Below are positions 15,901-23,934 of a stretch of DNA of 64,000 nucleotides, piece after piece (the first letter of the stretch is position 1; each line of letters begins with the position of its first letter). The translations under genes and the position numbers were made by a program. The notes under the pieces are model-generated. The model was not told the origin of the DNA and did no database searches. It saw only the letters and a list, made by a program, of their open reading frames with translations. The DNA is from Solobacterium sp. UBA3691 (lineage in GTDB: Bacteria > Bacillota_I > Bacilli_A > Erysipelotrichales > Erysipelotrichaceae), in assembly GCA_002372175.1 (NCBI GenBank), contig DFIS01000007.1:1-64000 (forward strand). The letters are read 5' to 3'.

Positions 15901-16222
15901 AAAACAGGAGTATGAAGCAGAATACGGTGAGAAGCCGTTAGGTGAATTTGTCAGAGAAATCGTTGGTCTGGATATGAATGCAGCGAAGGAAGCATTTGCT
16001 GAATATCTGAATAATGTAACGCTGGACAGCAGACAGACTTATTTTGTCAATCAGATCGTTGAATATATTGTTCATAACGGTTTGATGAAGGATTTGTCTG
16101 TACTGCAGGAATCTCCGTTCACTGATCAGGGGAGTATTGTAGATGTATTTTCTGATCTTTCGCTGTGGGCAGGAATTCGCAAAGTGATAGACTCTGTAAA
16201 CGCAAATGCATTGGTGTCGTAA
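12932..16222 (+). CDS. hsdR: Type I restriction endonuclease subunit (HsdR)
   Basis: A 1096-residue ATP-dependent translocase-nuclease that cuts DNA lacking HsdMS modification. Residues 15-125 form a DUF4145-type helical domain (RRMGNYAAH at 89-97). The PD-(D/E)xK nuclease follows (ADY at 231-233, EAK at 247-249), then the SF2 helicase motor: Walker A ATGSGKT (360-366), DEAH (459-462), GLTATP (482-487) and the motif VI sequence QMIGRGTRLCP. The C-terminal third is the helical region contacting HsdM. GGAGG lies 9 nt before the ATG. It follows the broken hsdR copy by 68 bp. No convincing terminator follows. Confidence 0.93.
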   Translation: MTNFDFLKKEEQFSPFADAAIAAEKIYSIDPDACVLNCRRSMEFAVKWMYSVDGDLEMPYQNTLNSLMSEETFRDIVGADLWRRMDFIRRMGNYAAHNSSKKITADRAELCLENLFYFLDFIAYCYGTDYEENHFDQTLIGTEDTQAMPVITDVDLDKLIAENKALKEELTARREEQAQTYVPKPLDLSEYKTRKIYIDSMLLDAGWVEGKNWLNEVELDGMPNPSGVGYADYVLYGDDGRPLAVIEAKRTCVDVSKGRQQAKLYADLLEEKYHRRPVIFLTNGFETHITDNLYPERRCAAIYSKRDLEKLFNLQTMRTSLAHVMIDQSIAGRYYQESAIKAVCEAFDKRNRRKALLVMATGSGKTRTVIELCNVLLQHGWVKNILFLADRNSLVTQAKRSFVNLLPDLSVTNLVEEKDNYSAHCVFSTYQTMYNVIDSVSDAEGKLFTCGHFDLVICDEAHRSIYNKYQDIFNYFDAPLVGLTATPKDEIDKNTYEVFELENGVPTYGYELAQAVKDGYLVNFVSVETTLKFIQQGIVYDDLTDEEKKIYEDTFEDEEGNVPDAINSSALNEWIFNEDTIKEVLHILMTEGLKIDYGNKIGKSIIFAKNHTHAEKILEIFNKEYPDLPGYANVIDNYIKYAQSAIDEFSDPKKLPQIAISVDMLDTGIDVPEVLNLVFFKKVMSKAKFWQMIGRGTRLCPNLIDGADKTKFYIFDFCGNFEFFRMNKGMPTANMIALQGAIFHLKAQIAYKLQDIAYQTPDLIEFRKQLVDDMVRQVKKLNKENFAVKQHLKYVDLYSNPDNYNALTYEDTLLMAQELAPLITPEREEPKALRFDALMYGIELAYLAGKKYKRARNDLMKKVNAIASVANIPEIMAQSDLINQILHTDYVDNAGINEFENIRENLRDLIKYIPIVKIRYDTDFTDEILSMEWKESELENDDLKNYKAKAEFYVRQHQDMAVISKLKSNIPLTETDVEMLEDIMWNELGTKQEYEAEYGEKPLGEFVREIVGLDMNAAKEAFAEYLNNVTLDSRQTYFVNQIVEYIVHNGLMKDLSVLQESPFTDQGSIVDVFSDLSLWAGIRKVIDSVNANALVS

Positions 16223-16325
16223 TACAGTAGATCAATATCATTTGCTCTGCAGGACACAACATCATACATAAGTAAAAGCCGCATGTTCATGTGTCTTTAT
16301 ACGATCATTTATCTTCAAAAACGAT
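16223..16325. other. Intergenic, no feature seen
   Basis: AT-rich spacer after hsdR. I see no tRNA-like direct repeat, integrase remnant, terminator hairpin or open frame here. It is the right edge of the restriction-modification island. Confidence 0.4.
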
Positions 16326-16476
16326 TTATTGTTTAGTCCCTGCCGGCAGGATGCCGTTCTGGCGGATCACCTGCAGGACACGTGCGGCACTGCGTCTGAT
16401 ATCTTCGGTGTGTACGGTTCCGCCGGCGATACCTTTCCGCATTGCGATAAGTGTCGCAATAATCAATAATTGTATA
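16326..16476 (-). pseudogene. Possible 3' remnant of a glycoside hydrolase family 3 gene
   Basis: Reading leftward to a stop at 16328-16326, the frame ends AMRKGIAGGTVHTEDIRRSA followed by ARVLQVIRQNG. This has the look of the C-terminal helix pair of GH3 beta-glucosidases (a GxLTxxDLxRSAxxIL pattern). Upstream of about 16476 the similarity stops and no start or catalytic part is present, so if real it is a decayed fragment. It lies at the junction between the restriction island and the amidohydrolase gene. The match is short and made by eye. Confidence 0.35.
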
Positions 16477-16519
16477 TGCGCAGGGGTTTTCGGCATAAGT
16501 AAAATAAGTATACGCATGA

Positions 16520-16525
16520 TATGAT
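16520..16525 (+). promoter_or_regulatory. Extended -10 element of the amidohydrolase gene
   Basis: TGATATGAT contains TATGAT (16520-16525) with a TG extension, 26 bp before the probable start. A clear -35 is not visible. Confidence 0.35.
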
Positions 16526-16551
16526 TTGTCTGTGAGAAAGGACATATGTCT

Positions 16552-17703
16552 ATGTTAGGAAAATATATCATTAAAAACGGAACGCTGATGTCGATCATGG
16601 ACGGCGCTGAAAAGAAGGCAGATATCCTGGTCGAAGACGGAAAGGTCACACGTATTGCGGAGAATATCGAAGCACCCGGAGCAGAGGTGTTCAATGCCGG
16701 GGGTATGTACGTTACGGTCGGCTGGCTGGATGCGCACTGTCACTTTGCCAACTTTGCGCCGGGGGAAAGAGGAGGCATCAACCCTGAGGATGATCTCTTA
16801 AAGCAGGGTGTTACCTATGCCCTGGATCTTGGATCTCTGGGACCGGAGAACTACGAGGATTACCGCAAACATGTACTCTACCGTACAGATCTGAAGTTCA
16901 TGTCATATCTGAATATCTCCCGCAGGGGATGCGGCGGTACGGTGAACCGCACAGACTTCGACTCCGCGGAGGATATTGACAGAGAGGCAGTAATTGCCAT
17001 GGCCAACAAGTATCGTGATGAACTGGTGGGCCTGAAGGCCAGGATCGACGACAAGTTCTGCTTTGATCCTGAATATGTCATGGGAGAGCTGAGAAGTCTC
17101 GCCGATGAGCTTGACATGAAGATCGCTGTCCATGCGCCGAGAAGCCGTATCGGTATTGAAAAGCTGCTGACATACATGAAGGAAGGCGATGTTCTCTGCC
17201 ACACCCTGGCCGGAAACAGCGATGTCATGAAGGTCGTTGACGATAACGGACAGATCAAGTCCTGTGTCTTGGAAGCCCGTGACAGAGGTGTTATCTTTGA
17301 TCTCTCCCACGGCACAAATGCCTACAGTTATGAGACCGCGGAAGCAGCCTGGAAAGCCGGCTTCTTCGTCGATACGATCTCCAGTGACCTGCACGGAGGC
17401 AACCTGCACGGACCTGTATTCAGCCTCGGTGTCGTCATGACCAAGGTACGCGGCCTGACCGGCAAGCCCTGGTACTGGATCCTGAACAAGACGATCGCGG
17501 AGCCGGTAAGACTGCAGCACCTGAAGGGTAAGGAACTTGAGATCAGGGAAGGCATGGATGCGGATTTCACGGTCTTCAGGGTAGATAACGGCGAGTTTGA
17601 ATATCTGGATTCCAAGAAGGAGACACGAGTATTCAAAGAAAAACTCTCACCTGTATACAGCTGTGTCGGTGAAAAAGTATTTGTCTGCAGAGAAGAACAG
17701 TAA
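16552..17703 (+). CDS. Amidohydrolase / deacetylase-type metallohydrolase
   Basis: A 383-residue cytoplasmic enzyme of the dihydroorotase-like amidohydrolase superfamily, closest in pattern to the EF0837/Atu3266 deacetylase group. The metal ligands are visible in order: HxH in WLDAHCHF, a Lys in GLKARID for carbamylation, His in AVHAPRS, His in LCHTLAG and the catalytic Asp in TISSDLHGG. The N- and C-terminal beta-sandwich pieces (KYIIKNGTLMS and ADFTVFRVDNG) frame the barrel. The start at 16552 is 9 nt from AAAGGA; an ATG at 16546 is only 3 nt away. Substrate is unknown; N-acyl amino acids or cyclic ureides are typical of the group. It stands alone between a promoter and a terminator. Confidence 0.8.
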   Translation: MLGKYIIKNGTLMSIMDGAEKKADILVEDGKVTRIAENIEAPGAEVFNAGGMYVTVGWLDAHCHFANFAPGERGGINPEDDLLKQGVTYALDLGSLGPENYEDYRKHVLYRTDLKFMSYLNISRRGCGGTVNRTDFDSAEDIDREAVIAMANKYRDELVGLKARIDDKFCFDPEYVMGELRSLADELDMKIAVHAPRSRIGIEKLLTYMKEGDVLCHTLAGNSDVMKVVDDNGQIKSCVLEARDRGVIFDLSHGTNAYSYETAEAAWKAGFFVDTISSDLHGGNLHGPVFSLGVVMTKVRGLTGKPWYWILNKTIAEPVRLQHLKGKELEIREGMDADFTVFRVDNGEFEYLDSKKETRVFKEKLSPVYSCVGEKVFVCREEQ

Positions 17704-17729
17704 TGGAGCTCATATGAGCTCCATTTTTC
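17703..17729 (+). terminator. Terminator of the amidohydrolase gene
   Basis: A 22-nt perfect palindrome (17703-17724, half-site ATGGAGCTCAT) followed by TTTTT. It abuts the end of the convergent rhamnosidase gene. Confidence 0.8.
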
Positions 17730-19881
17730 ATATAACGATAATGTAGGTGCCGGCTCTGACTGTCATCGTCCTGTCAGGCAGTACCAGTTCGCTCTCCTGT
17801 GGTACTGTGATCTCGTACCTGACATGGGTATCGTCAAGATACTTCCAGGAGGAGATAATCTTCCCGCTGTGAGTATCCAGGGTCACGCTGAGCATACCGG
17901 CACGCCTGTCCGGATGCGGGGCAATACGTATGCGTCTGTATCCGGGTTCCAGGGGCTGTATGCCGGCTGCTTTCTCATAGACCCAGTCGATCACGGATCC
18001 GTAGGCATAGTGATTGAAGGAGTTCATATCCGTACTCCAGAAGCTGCCGTCTTCACGGATGCCGTCCCAGTGCTCCCATGTGGTTGTGGCACCGAGACGT
18101 ACACTGTACAGCCAGGAGGGATAGTTCTCGTTAAGCAGAAGATCCCAGGCCAGAGAGGTATACCCGGCTTCGGTCAGGACATGCAGAAGCAGGGGAGTGC
18201 CGACAAACCCCGTGCACATGCCATCTCTGCGTATCATCTCGGCCAGAGCGTCTGCTGTCTTCTGCCTGTCTTCCGCAAGATGAAACGCATATGCCAGAAC
18301 ATGTTCGGTCTGCGTGTGATATACGGGGTATGTCTTACGGAAGGTATGGACGATCTCTTCGTACAGATGTTCGTATGAACTGATATCCCGCTGCAGGATC
18401 CTGCCTGTACGGATCAGGATACTTACGGCATTGGCATAGTACGCAGACGCAATCAGGTCTTCCCGTGAACTTCCCTTGTAGGAGCCTGCAGGGGCATCCA
18501 GGCCAAGCCAGTCACCGAAGTGTATACCGCCGGTCCAGAGATAAGGGTCATGGGTGACAGAAGTGATATAGTCTGCCCAGGCTTTCATACTGCTGTACTG
18601 GTGTTCAAGGATCTCCTGATTTCCGTATGTCGTATAGAGCTGCCAGGGACAGATCACGGCCGCATCACCCCAGGCAGCACTGGGCGGAATATCGGGAAGA
18701 ACGTTGGGCACAACGACAGGTACACCGCCGTCCGGGTACTGCTCTGCCTTCAGGTCATTCAGCCACTTCGCAAAGAACCGCTCACAGTCATAGTTCAGGG
18801 AGGCAGCCTTGACGAAAGCAGCCGCATCACCCGTCCACCCGAGACGTTCATCCCGCTGCGGGCAGTCTGTCGGAATATCCAGGAAATTATCTTTCTGGCT
18901 CCAGAAGATATTGGAGATCAGCTGATCAAGCAGGGCATGACCGCTGCGGATAAAGCCTGTCTGTTTCATGACCGAGTGCACAGCGATTGCCTCAAAGTCA
19001 TGTATATCCGGTATCCCCGGCCAGGCCAGCAGGCGGATATAACGAAAGCCGAAGAAGGTCAGATGCGGGGTATGCGTCTGTCTGCCCTCTCTGCATGTAT
19101 ACGTAACTTTTGCCTTGGCACTGCGGTAGTTGGCATTGTAGAAATTACCGTCTTGATCAAGCACTTCCGCATGATCGAAAGAGACCGTATCCCCGGCATG
19201 AGCATCGACAGAAAAGCGCACCCAGCCGGTGACTTCCTGTCCGAAATCGACGATCGTTTCTCCGTTCGGGGCGGTAAAGATATGCGAAGCAGGAATGATC
19301 TCACACTCCCGGACCGGGCAGCCCTCCTGCGGTATCAGATCTTCTTTTATACGTTCCAGCAGAGTGACGGATCTCTGCTCAATGAGGCTGTCTTCGAGGC
19401 GGGCATCGTAGATCTCACCGTCGTAGATCTCCGCAAAGCGCACAGGACTCTCATGACAGGTCCAGTTTTCATCGGTTGCGATCACTGCGGTATTGCCGGT
19501 ATTGTCGGTAAGGCAGATCTCTGCCAGCAGTCCGTCAGGCATATCCCTGCGTATGGCCATCTTCTCATTGCTGGTCCATCCGGCCAGCGGTGAGCGCATC
19601 CAGCCCCGTCCTACGGTCACGGTCAGGGTATTCTCCTTCTGCAGTAAGTGTGTAATGTCATATGTCTGTACCTGCAGGCGTTTGCCATAGACAGTCCACC
19701 CCGGCTGCAGGACATCCTCACTGACCCGCATGCCGTTCAAAAACGCCTCATACACACCCAGGGCAGTGATCTGCAGCACAGCCGAAGCACAGCATTCCGG
19801 CATGCTGAAACAGCGCTGAAAAGTCATGCATATATCTTTATCATCAGTATTGGAAGTGATCCATCGGGCCATCTCAAGCAT
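17728..19881 (-). CDS. Alpha-L-rhamnosidase, GH78
   Basis: A 717-residue glycoside hydrolase that removes terminal alpha-L-rhamnose by inversion. Residues 20-290 form the N-terminal beta domains (AVLQITALGVYEAFLNGMRV; IVDFGQEVTGWVRF). The (alpha/alpha)6 barrel carries DCPQRDERLGWTGD at 339-352, which holds the general-acid Glu and conserved Asp residues of GH78. ATTTWEHWDG contains the probable base Glu, and a C-terminal beta domain begins near VYEKAAGIQPLEPGYRRIRI. The open frame runs 77 codons further upstream, but ATG 19881 has GGAGG and matches the family start. No signal peptide, so it acts inside the cell on imported glycosides. No sugar transporter adjoins it. Confidence 0.9.
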   Translation of the reverse strand: MLEMARWITSNTDDKDICMTFQRCFSMPECCASAVLQITALGVYEAFLNGMRVSEDVLQPGWTVYGKRLQVQTYDITHLLQKENTLTVTVGRGWMRSPLAGWTSNEKMAIRRDMPDGLLAEICLTDNTGNTAVIATDENWTCHESPVRFAEIYDGEIYDARLEDSLIEQRSVTLLERIKEDLIPQEGCPVRECEIIPASHIFTAPNGETIVDFGQEVTGWVRFSVDAHAGDTVSFDHAEVLDQDGNFYNANYRSAKAKVTYTCREGRQTHTPHLTFFGFRYIRLLAWPGIPDIHDFEAIAVHSVMKQTGFIRSGHALLDQLISNIFWSQKDNFLDIPTDCPQRDERLGWTGDAAAFVKAASLNYDCERFFAKWLNDLKAEQYPDGGVPVVVPNVLPDIPPSAAWGDAAVICPWQLYTTYGNQEILEHQYSSMKAWADYITSVTHDPYLWTGGIHFGDWLGLDAPAGSYKGSSREDLIASAYYANAVSILIRTGRILQRDISSYEHLYEEIVHTFRKTYPVYHTQTEHVLAYAFHLAEDRQKTADALAEMIRRDGMCTGFVGTPLLLHVLTEAGYTSLAWDLLLNENYPSWLYSVRLGATTTWEHWDGIREDGSFWSTDMNSFNHYAYGSVIDWVYEKAAGIQPLEPGYRRIRIAPHPDRRAGMLSVTLDTHSGKIISSWKYLDDTHVRYEITVPQESELVLPDRTMTVRAGTYIIVI

Positions 19882-19960
19882 TGTAAAATCCTCCCTCTTT
19901 AACACTATTGTATTAGAATAACAGGGAAAGGGGACGCTTAACGTGTCCGGGAAACAGCCT

Positions 19961-20995
19961 ATGAGTGAATATAACGATATAACAGAAACAGAAGTACGCG
20001 GTCTCGAGATCATCTCTGCCGTGATGCATATCATTGACGGAAAGCGCAAACAGACAGTCATTTCGGATGCGGCACTGGATCTGGAGGAACCGATGACAGA
20101 GAAATATGTCAAACGGTATGTGAACAGAGTCCGTAAGGATACGCATGCCTCACCCGGTGTCTTCCGGGAAGAGAGTACCTTCTGGCAGGAGCTGGACAGA
20201 TACTTTCATCAGGAACAGACACTGGTACGGTTTTCCTCTTCGGCAATACAGAGTCTGATCGATCACTGCCTGAATGATTCCTTCTATTCCTGTGCATGTC
20301 TGTTCGTGGATTACCGGGTGGATGATGTGCCGTATCTGGCTGTGATCCTGCTGCCCGAGCAGGAGGCAGTTACCTACTATGCGGATATCTCCACAGGCAG
20401 TCTGCGCAGCAGTATCCGCTTCGGCACGCCGGTACTGCCGTCACTGTCTAAACCTGTGACTAACTTTGCGGTCATCGACATGCTCAAGGGAGAGATCCTC
20501 TGTGCCGATGAAGACAAACAGGCAGAGGGCAGAAGGATGATCACGGATGTTCTCCTGCAGGCGGATAAGGGCACCAACAGCAGGGAAGTCGTGGACAGCG
20601 TCAAGAGTATTGCCTGTGAGGTGGCAGAGGAGTTCAACGAGAATCCGACGGTGCTGTTAAGCAGGGTAAAGAACTATATTGCCGATACGGTGCAGGAGGG
20701 TATGCCCCTGCGTCCGCAGACGCTTGCCGAGGAGATCTTTGAGGAAAGACCGGAGATGGCAAAGGTATTCCTGAAGAAGGCGGATGTACAGACACTGCCG
20801 AAGGAGATCGAAGTGCCGAAGGCTGCAGTTACCGCATCCCTGAAGAAACAGAAGCTGACAACAGATACCGGTATAGAGATCACTGTACCTGCCGAATACT
20901 TCCGGGATGAACAGTATATTGCGTTTAAGACACACCCGGATGGGACAACATCCATCGAGATCAGACATATCGGAAAGATCACAAATAAAATATAG
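19961..20995 (+). CDS. Nucleoid-associated protein, NdpA/YejK family
   Basis: A 344-residue protein with the layout of the 37-kDa nucleoid-associated family: an opening strand-helix (LEIISAVMHIIDGKRKQTV), then paired strands, a central segment FVDYRVDDVPYLAVILLPEQEAVTY, and a C-terminal SLKKQKLTTDTGIEITVPAEYF motif. Members bind DNA non-specifically; the precise role is unclear. The ATG at 19961 is chosen, with a GTG at 19943 (AGGGG 9 nt upstream) as an alternative that would add six residues. It diverges from the rhamnosidase gene and ends at a bidirectional terminator. Confidence 0.75.
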   Translation: MSEYNDITETEVRGLEIISAVMHIIDGKRKQTVISDAALDLEEPMTEKYVKRYVNRVRKDTHASPGVFREESTFWQELDRYFHQEQTLVRFSSSAIQSLIDHCLNDSFYSCACLFVDYRVDDVPYLAVILLPEQEAVTYYADISTGSLRSSIRFGTPVLPSLSKPVTNFAVIDMLKGEILCADEDKQAEGRRMITDVLLQADKGTNSREVVDSVKSIACEVAEEFNENPTVLLSRVKNYIADTVQEGMPLRPQTLAEEIFEERPEMAKVFLKKADVQTLPKEIEVPKAAVTASLKKQKLTTDTGIEITVPAEYFRDEQYIAFKTHPDGTTSIEIRHIGKITNKI

Positions 20996-21014
20996 ACCTC
21001 ACGATCGTGAGGTC
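20995..21014. terminator. Bidirectional terminator
   Basis: GACCTCACGATCGTGAGGTC is a perfect 20-nt palindrome between two convergent genes. On the minus strand it is followed by a T-rich run; the plus side is weaker. Confidence 0.65.
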
Positions 21015-21875
21015 TTAATCTTTAGGCTTCATGTAGAAGTGTCCGAAGATACTTTCGGAGTGGATCGAATTGATGAACGCATGAGGATCGATCGCACGTA
21101 TCTCGGGAATGACCCGGCCAAGATCTGCCGAGGAGATCACCGAGTATACCATCTTCTTTTTTGTATGTTCATAGGCTCCTTCGGCATCGAGGATGGTTGC
21201 GCCATGGTGGCATACCTCATGGATCCTGGGCGCGATCTGATCCGCTTTCTCGGTGACTACGATCAGTGTCTGGCGCTGGTAATTGCGGTACAGCAGGTGC
21301 AGGGTCTGCGTCGATACATACTGGTAGATAATCGAATACAGGGCTTTCTCCCAGCCGAACAGCAGTCCTGCCGTACACAGGATCACGGCATTGAGCACCA
21401 GGATCAGGTCAAAGGATTCAATACCACGTTTCTGGGACAGATAGATGGCAATGAAGTCAGTACCGCCGGAAGTCGCATCTGCCCGCAGACATATGCTTAT
21501 GGCTGTACCGTTGATAATACCGCCGAAGACAGCGATCAGCAGGATGTCATCAGTGATCGGAAACCCCGGTAACAGATCGGTAAAGATACCGGTAAGCAGG
21601 ATCATTACAAGCGAGAACAGCGTAAACTTCTTCCCTATATACCGGAAACCGATGTATACCGGGATGGAGTTCAGCAGGACATTGATCGGTGTATACGGGA
21701 TCTCCCTGTGCAGGTAGACAGAAAAGAAACGCTGGATCAGCAGGGTCATACCGTTGGCGCCGCCGGGGAACAGACCCCCGGTACGGACAAAGGTACGTAT
21801 GTTCATGGCCATGATCACGGCTGCCGTGACTACCGCCAGAAGACGCAGGATATCTCTCTGGTAAGTTTTTTGCAT
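21015..21875 (-). CDS. YitT-family membrane protein (DUF161/DUF2179)
   Basis: A 286-residue protein with about six hydrophobic spans in residues 1-185 (LLAVVTAAVIMAMNIRTF; LVMILLTGIFTDLL; ILLIAVFGGIINGTAISI, among others). A GLFPGGANG loop and the signature ADATSGGTDFIAIYLS are those of the YitT family. The soluble C-terminal DUF2179 domain follows (TLIVVTEKADQIAPRIHEVCHHGATILDAEGAY). The family's function is unknown. The ATG at 21875 has GGAGG at 7-nt spacing; an in-frame extension upstream is not used because it lacks a ribosome binding site. Confidence 0.85.
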   Translation of the reverse strand: MQKTYQRDILRLLAVVTAAVIMAMNIRTFVRTGGLFPGGANGMTLLIQRFFSVYLHREIPYTPINVLLNSIPVYIGFRYIGKKFTLFSLVMILLTGIFTDLLPGFPITDDILLIAVFGGIINGTAISICLRADATSGGTDFIAIYLSQKRGIESFDLILVLNAVILCTAGLLFGWEKALYSIIYQYVSTQTLHLLYRNYQRQTLIVVTEKADQIAPRIHEVCHHGATILDAEGAYEHTKKKMVYSVISSADLGRVIPEIRAIDPHAFINSIHSESIFGHFYMKPKD

Positions 21876-22019
21876 AGGGAACCTCCCGGGATGTACATAC
21901 AGCTGCCTGTATATTTTATATATTTGAGCATACTCCATCATAGCAGGGAAAGACAAAAACAAATATAATAATTACAGGAAGAATCTAAACAGATCATTTT
22001 CAGAAGAAAAGGAGAATTT

Positions 22020-23006
22020 ATGGCACAGACAACCAGATACGTTCCCTATGAGGAAAGAACCGGCAATGAGTCTATCGTTTACTTCACAAGAGATATCTCT
22101 CCCGAAGGTATCAAAAAAGCTTACGAGAAGGTCAATGCCAACATCTGCGGCAAGACAGCGATCAAGCTGCATACCGGCGAGAAGAACGGTCCGAACTTTG
22201 TCCCTGCCGCATGGGTCAAACAGGTCATGGAGACCACGGAATCCCTGAAGGATGCGACGATCGTTGAGACAAACACATATTACGTTGGTGACCGCTATAC
22301 GACGGAAGAACACCGTGAGACACTGAAGGTCAACGGCTGGGACTTCTGCCCCGTAGACATCATGGATGCGGACGGCACAACACTGCTTCCGGTCAAGGGC
22401 GGCAAGTGGTTCAAGGAGATGAGCCACGGAAAGACGATGACTGACTATGACTCCATGTTTGTTCTGACACACTTCAAGGGTCATACGATGGGCGGTTTCG
22501 GCGGCTCCAACAAGAATATCGGTATCGGATGCGCAGACGGCCGTATCGGCAAGAAGTGGATCCATTCCAGAGAGGGAGAAGGACAGTGGTCCGTCACCGA
22601 AGAAGAACTGATGGAGAAGATCACCGAATCCACCAAGGCAACGATCGATTTCTTCGGCAAGAATATTACTTATGTCAATGTCATGAGAAACATGTCGGTC
22701 GACTGCGACTGTGCAGGTGTCTCGGCAGCACCGGTCGTTACGCCTAACGTCGGTATCCTGGCTTCTACGGATATCTGTGCGATCGATACAGCCTGTGTTG
22801 ATCTGGTCTATGCGATGTGTGAGGAAGACCACAAGGACCTGGTGGAACGTATCGAATCCAGACACGGCTACCGTCAGCTGACCTACATGCATGAGATGGG
22901 CATGGGCAACAGTAAATATATCCTGATCGATCTCGACAACGGAGAAGCACGGATCTGCCCGAAACAGGCTGTAGAGGGTGTCAAGCCGTTCAAACTGATC
23001 AAGTAA
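22020..23006 (+). CDS. DUF362 domain protein
   Basis: A 328-residue DUF362 protein. Typical elements are the strand-turn GKTAIKLHTGEK, the Asn/Thr motif VETNTYY, the central FKGHTMGGFGGSNKNIGIGC and late DTACVDLVYA. The usual ferredoxin-like 2x(4Fe-4S) tail is missing, though conserved cysteines remain (GIGC, DCDC). Members are linked to redox enzymes of anaerobes, but no reaction is established. AAAGGAGAA precedes the ATG. It lies alone between a possible TATAAT at 21964 and a terminator. Confidence 0.8.
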   Translation: MAQTTRYVPYEERTGNESIVYFTRDISPEGIKKAYEKVNANICGKTAIKLHTGEKNGPNFVPAAWVKQVMETTESLKDATIVETNTYYVGDRYTTEEHRETLKVNGWDFCPVDIMDADGTTLLPVKGGKWFKEMSHGKTMTDYDSMFVLTHFKGHTMGGFGGSNKNIGIGCADGRIGKKWIHSREGEGQWSVTEEELMEKITESTKATIDFFGKNITYVNVMRNMSVDCDCAGVSAAPVVTPNVGILASTDICAIDTACVDLVYAMCEEDHKDLVERIESRHGYRQLTYMHEMGMGNSKYILIDLDNGEARICPKQAVEGVKPFKLIK

Positions 23007-23034
23007 CCTGTAATACTCAGTATTGGTATGTAAG

Positions 23035-23062
23035 AGACATATGCATGACATATGTCTTTTTT
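23035..23062 (+). terminator. Terminator of the DUF362 gene
   Basis: AGACATATG (23035-23043), loop CATGA, CATATGTCT (23049-23057), then TTTTTT. Confidence 0.85.
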
Positions 23063-23089
23063 GCGCCGGACGGAAAAACGAAGTATTAT
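23061..23089 (+). promoter_or_regulatory. Promoter of the HAD-MFS operon, probably leaderless
   Basis: TTGCGC (23061-23066) and TATTAT (23084-23089) are 17 bp apart. The expected start point, about 7 nt after the -10, coincides with the ATG at 23097, so the message would carry almost no leader. No Shine-Dalgarno is present, which fits. Confidence 0.5.
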
Positions 23090-23096
23090 GATACAC

Positions 23097-23933
23097 ATGA
23101 AAAGCAAGATACTCTTTATCGATGTAGACGGGACATTGGTAGATTATGAAGGTAAACTTCCCGTATCCGCAGGCAGAGCGGTAAAAGAAGCCAGAAAGAA
23201 CGGACACCGTGTATATATCTGTACAGGGAGATCGGAAGCAGAGGTCTACCCGTTTATCTGGGAGATTGGTCTTGACGGTATTATCGGAGGCAACGGTGCG
23301 TATATCCGTGATCATGAGACAGTCGTCATGCACAGACATATTACGGCTGAGCAGTGCCGGCGTATCGTTGACTGGTGTCATGAGAGACATCTGGAATTCT
23401 ATCTGGAAGCCAATTCCGGACTGTATGCCAGCGAGCACTTTGCGGAAGAGGGCACACCGGTGATCAGGGAGTATTCCCGCCGCAAGGGAAGAGCAGACGA
23501 TATCACGGTATATACAGCTTTTCCGGATATGATCTACGGTGCTGATCTGTACCGGGATGATGTCAATAAGGTCAGTTTTATCCTGCATTCGTATCAGGAT
23601 CATCTGGATTCGGTCACTGCCTTTCCCGACCTGAATGCGGGGACGTGGGGCGGTGCCGGGGAAACAGCCCTGTTCGGTGATCTCGGTGTAAAGAATATTA
23701 CCAAGCGTGAGGCTGTGGATATCCTGTTAAAGCATCTTGGGGCAGAGCGTGCCGATACGATCGCATTCGGCGATGCCAAGGTCGATATCCCGATGTTTGA
23801 GGCCTGCGGATACAGCGTGGCGATGGCTTCCGGCGGTCCCGAGTGCAGAGCGGCGGCTGACATGGTGACGGACGGTGTAGACGAAGATGGTCTGTATAAT
23901 GCATTTGTGCGTCTTGGCCTGATCGGAGCGTAG
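23097..23933 (+). CDS. HAD hydrolase, Cof type
   Basis: A 278-residue phosphatase of the HAD superfamily, type IIB (Cof). Motif I is FIDVDGTLVD with the nucleophile Asp at position 9, motif II is ICTGRS, then the Lys of motif III, and motif IV is GDAKVDIPMF; the large alpha/beta cap lies between. Members dephosphorylate sugar phosphates and similar metabolites. The start at 23097 (MKSKILFIDVDG) is supported by promoter geometry; an ATG at 23088 overlaps the -10 box. The MFS gene begins one base after the stop, so they form an operon. Confidence 0.85.
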   Translation: MKSKILFIDVDGTLVDYEGKLPVSAGRAVKEARKNGHRVYICTGRSEAEVYPFIWEIGLDGIIGGNGAYIRDHETVVMHRHITAEQCRRIVDWCHERHLEFYLEANSGLYASEHFAEEGTPVIREYSRRKGRADDITVYTAFPDMIYGADLYRDDVNKVSFILHSYQDHLDSVTAFPDLNAGTWGGAGETALFGDLGVKNITKREAVDILLKHLGAERADTIAFGDAKVDIPMFEACGYSVAMASGGPECRAAADMVTDGVDEDGLYNAFVRLGLIGA

Positions 23934-23934
23934 T

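Noticed and set aside
18520..19593. Long plus-strand ORF opposite the rhamnosidase gene
   Set aside because: It has no ribosome binding site or recognisable domain and mirrors GH78 codons on the other strand.
21972..23603. 543-aa minus-strand ORF opposite the DUF362 and HAD genes
   Set aside because: It spans two well-supported genes and a terminator, and its composition (Cys, His, Asp rich) is that of an antisense shadow.
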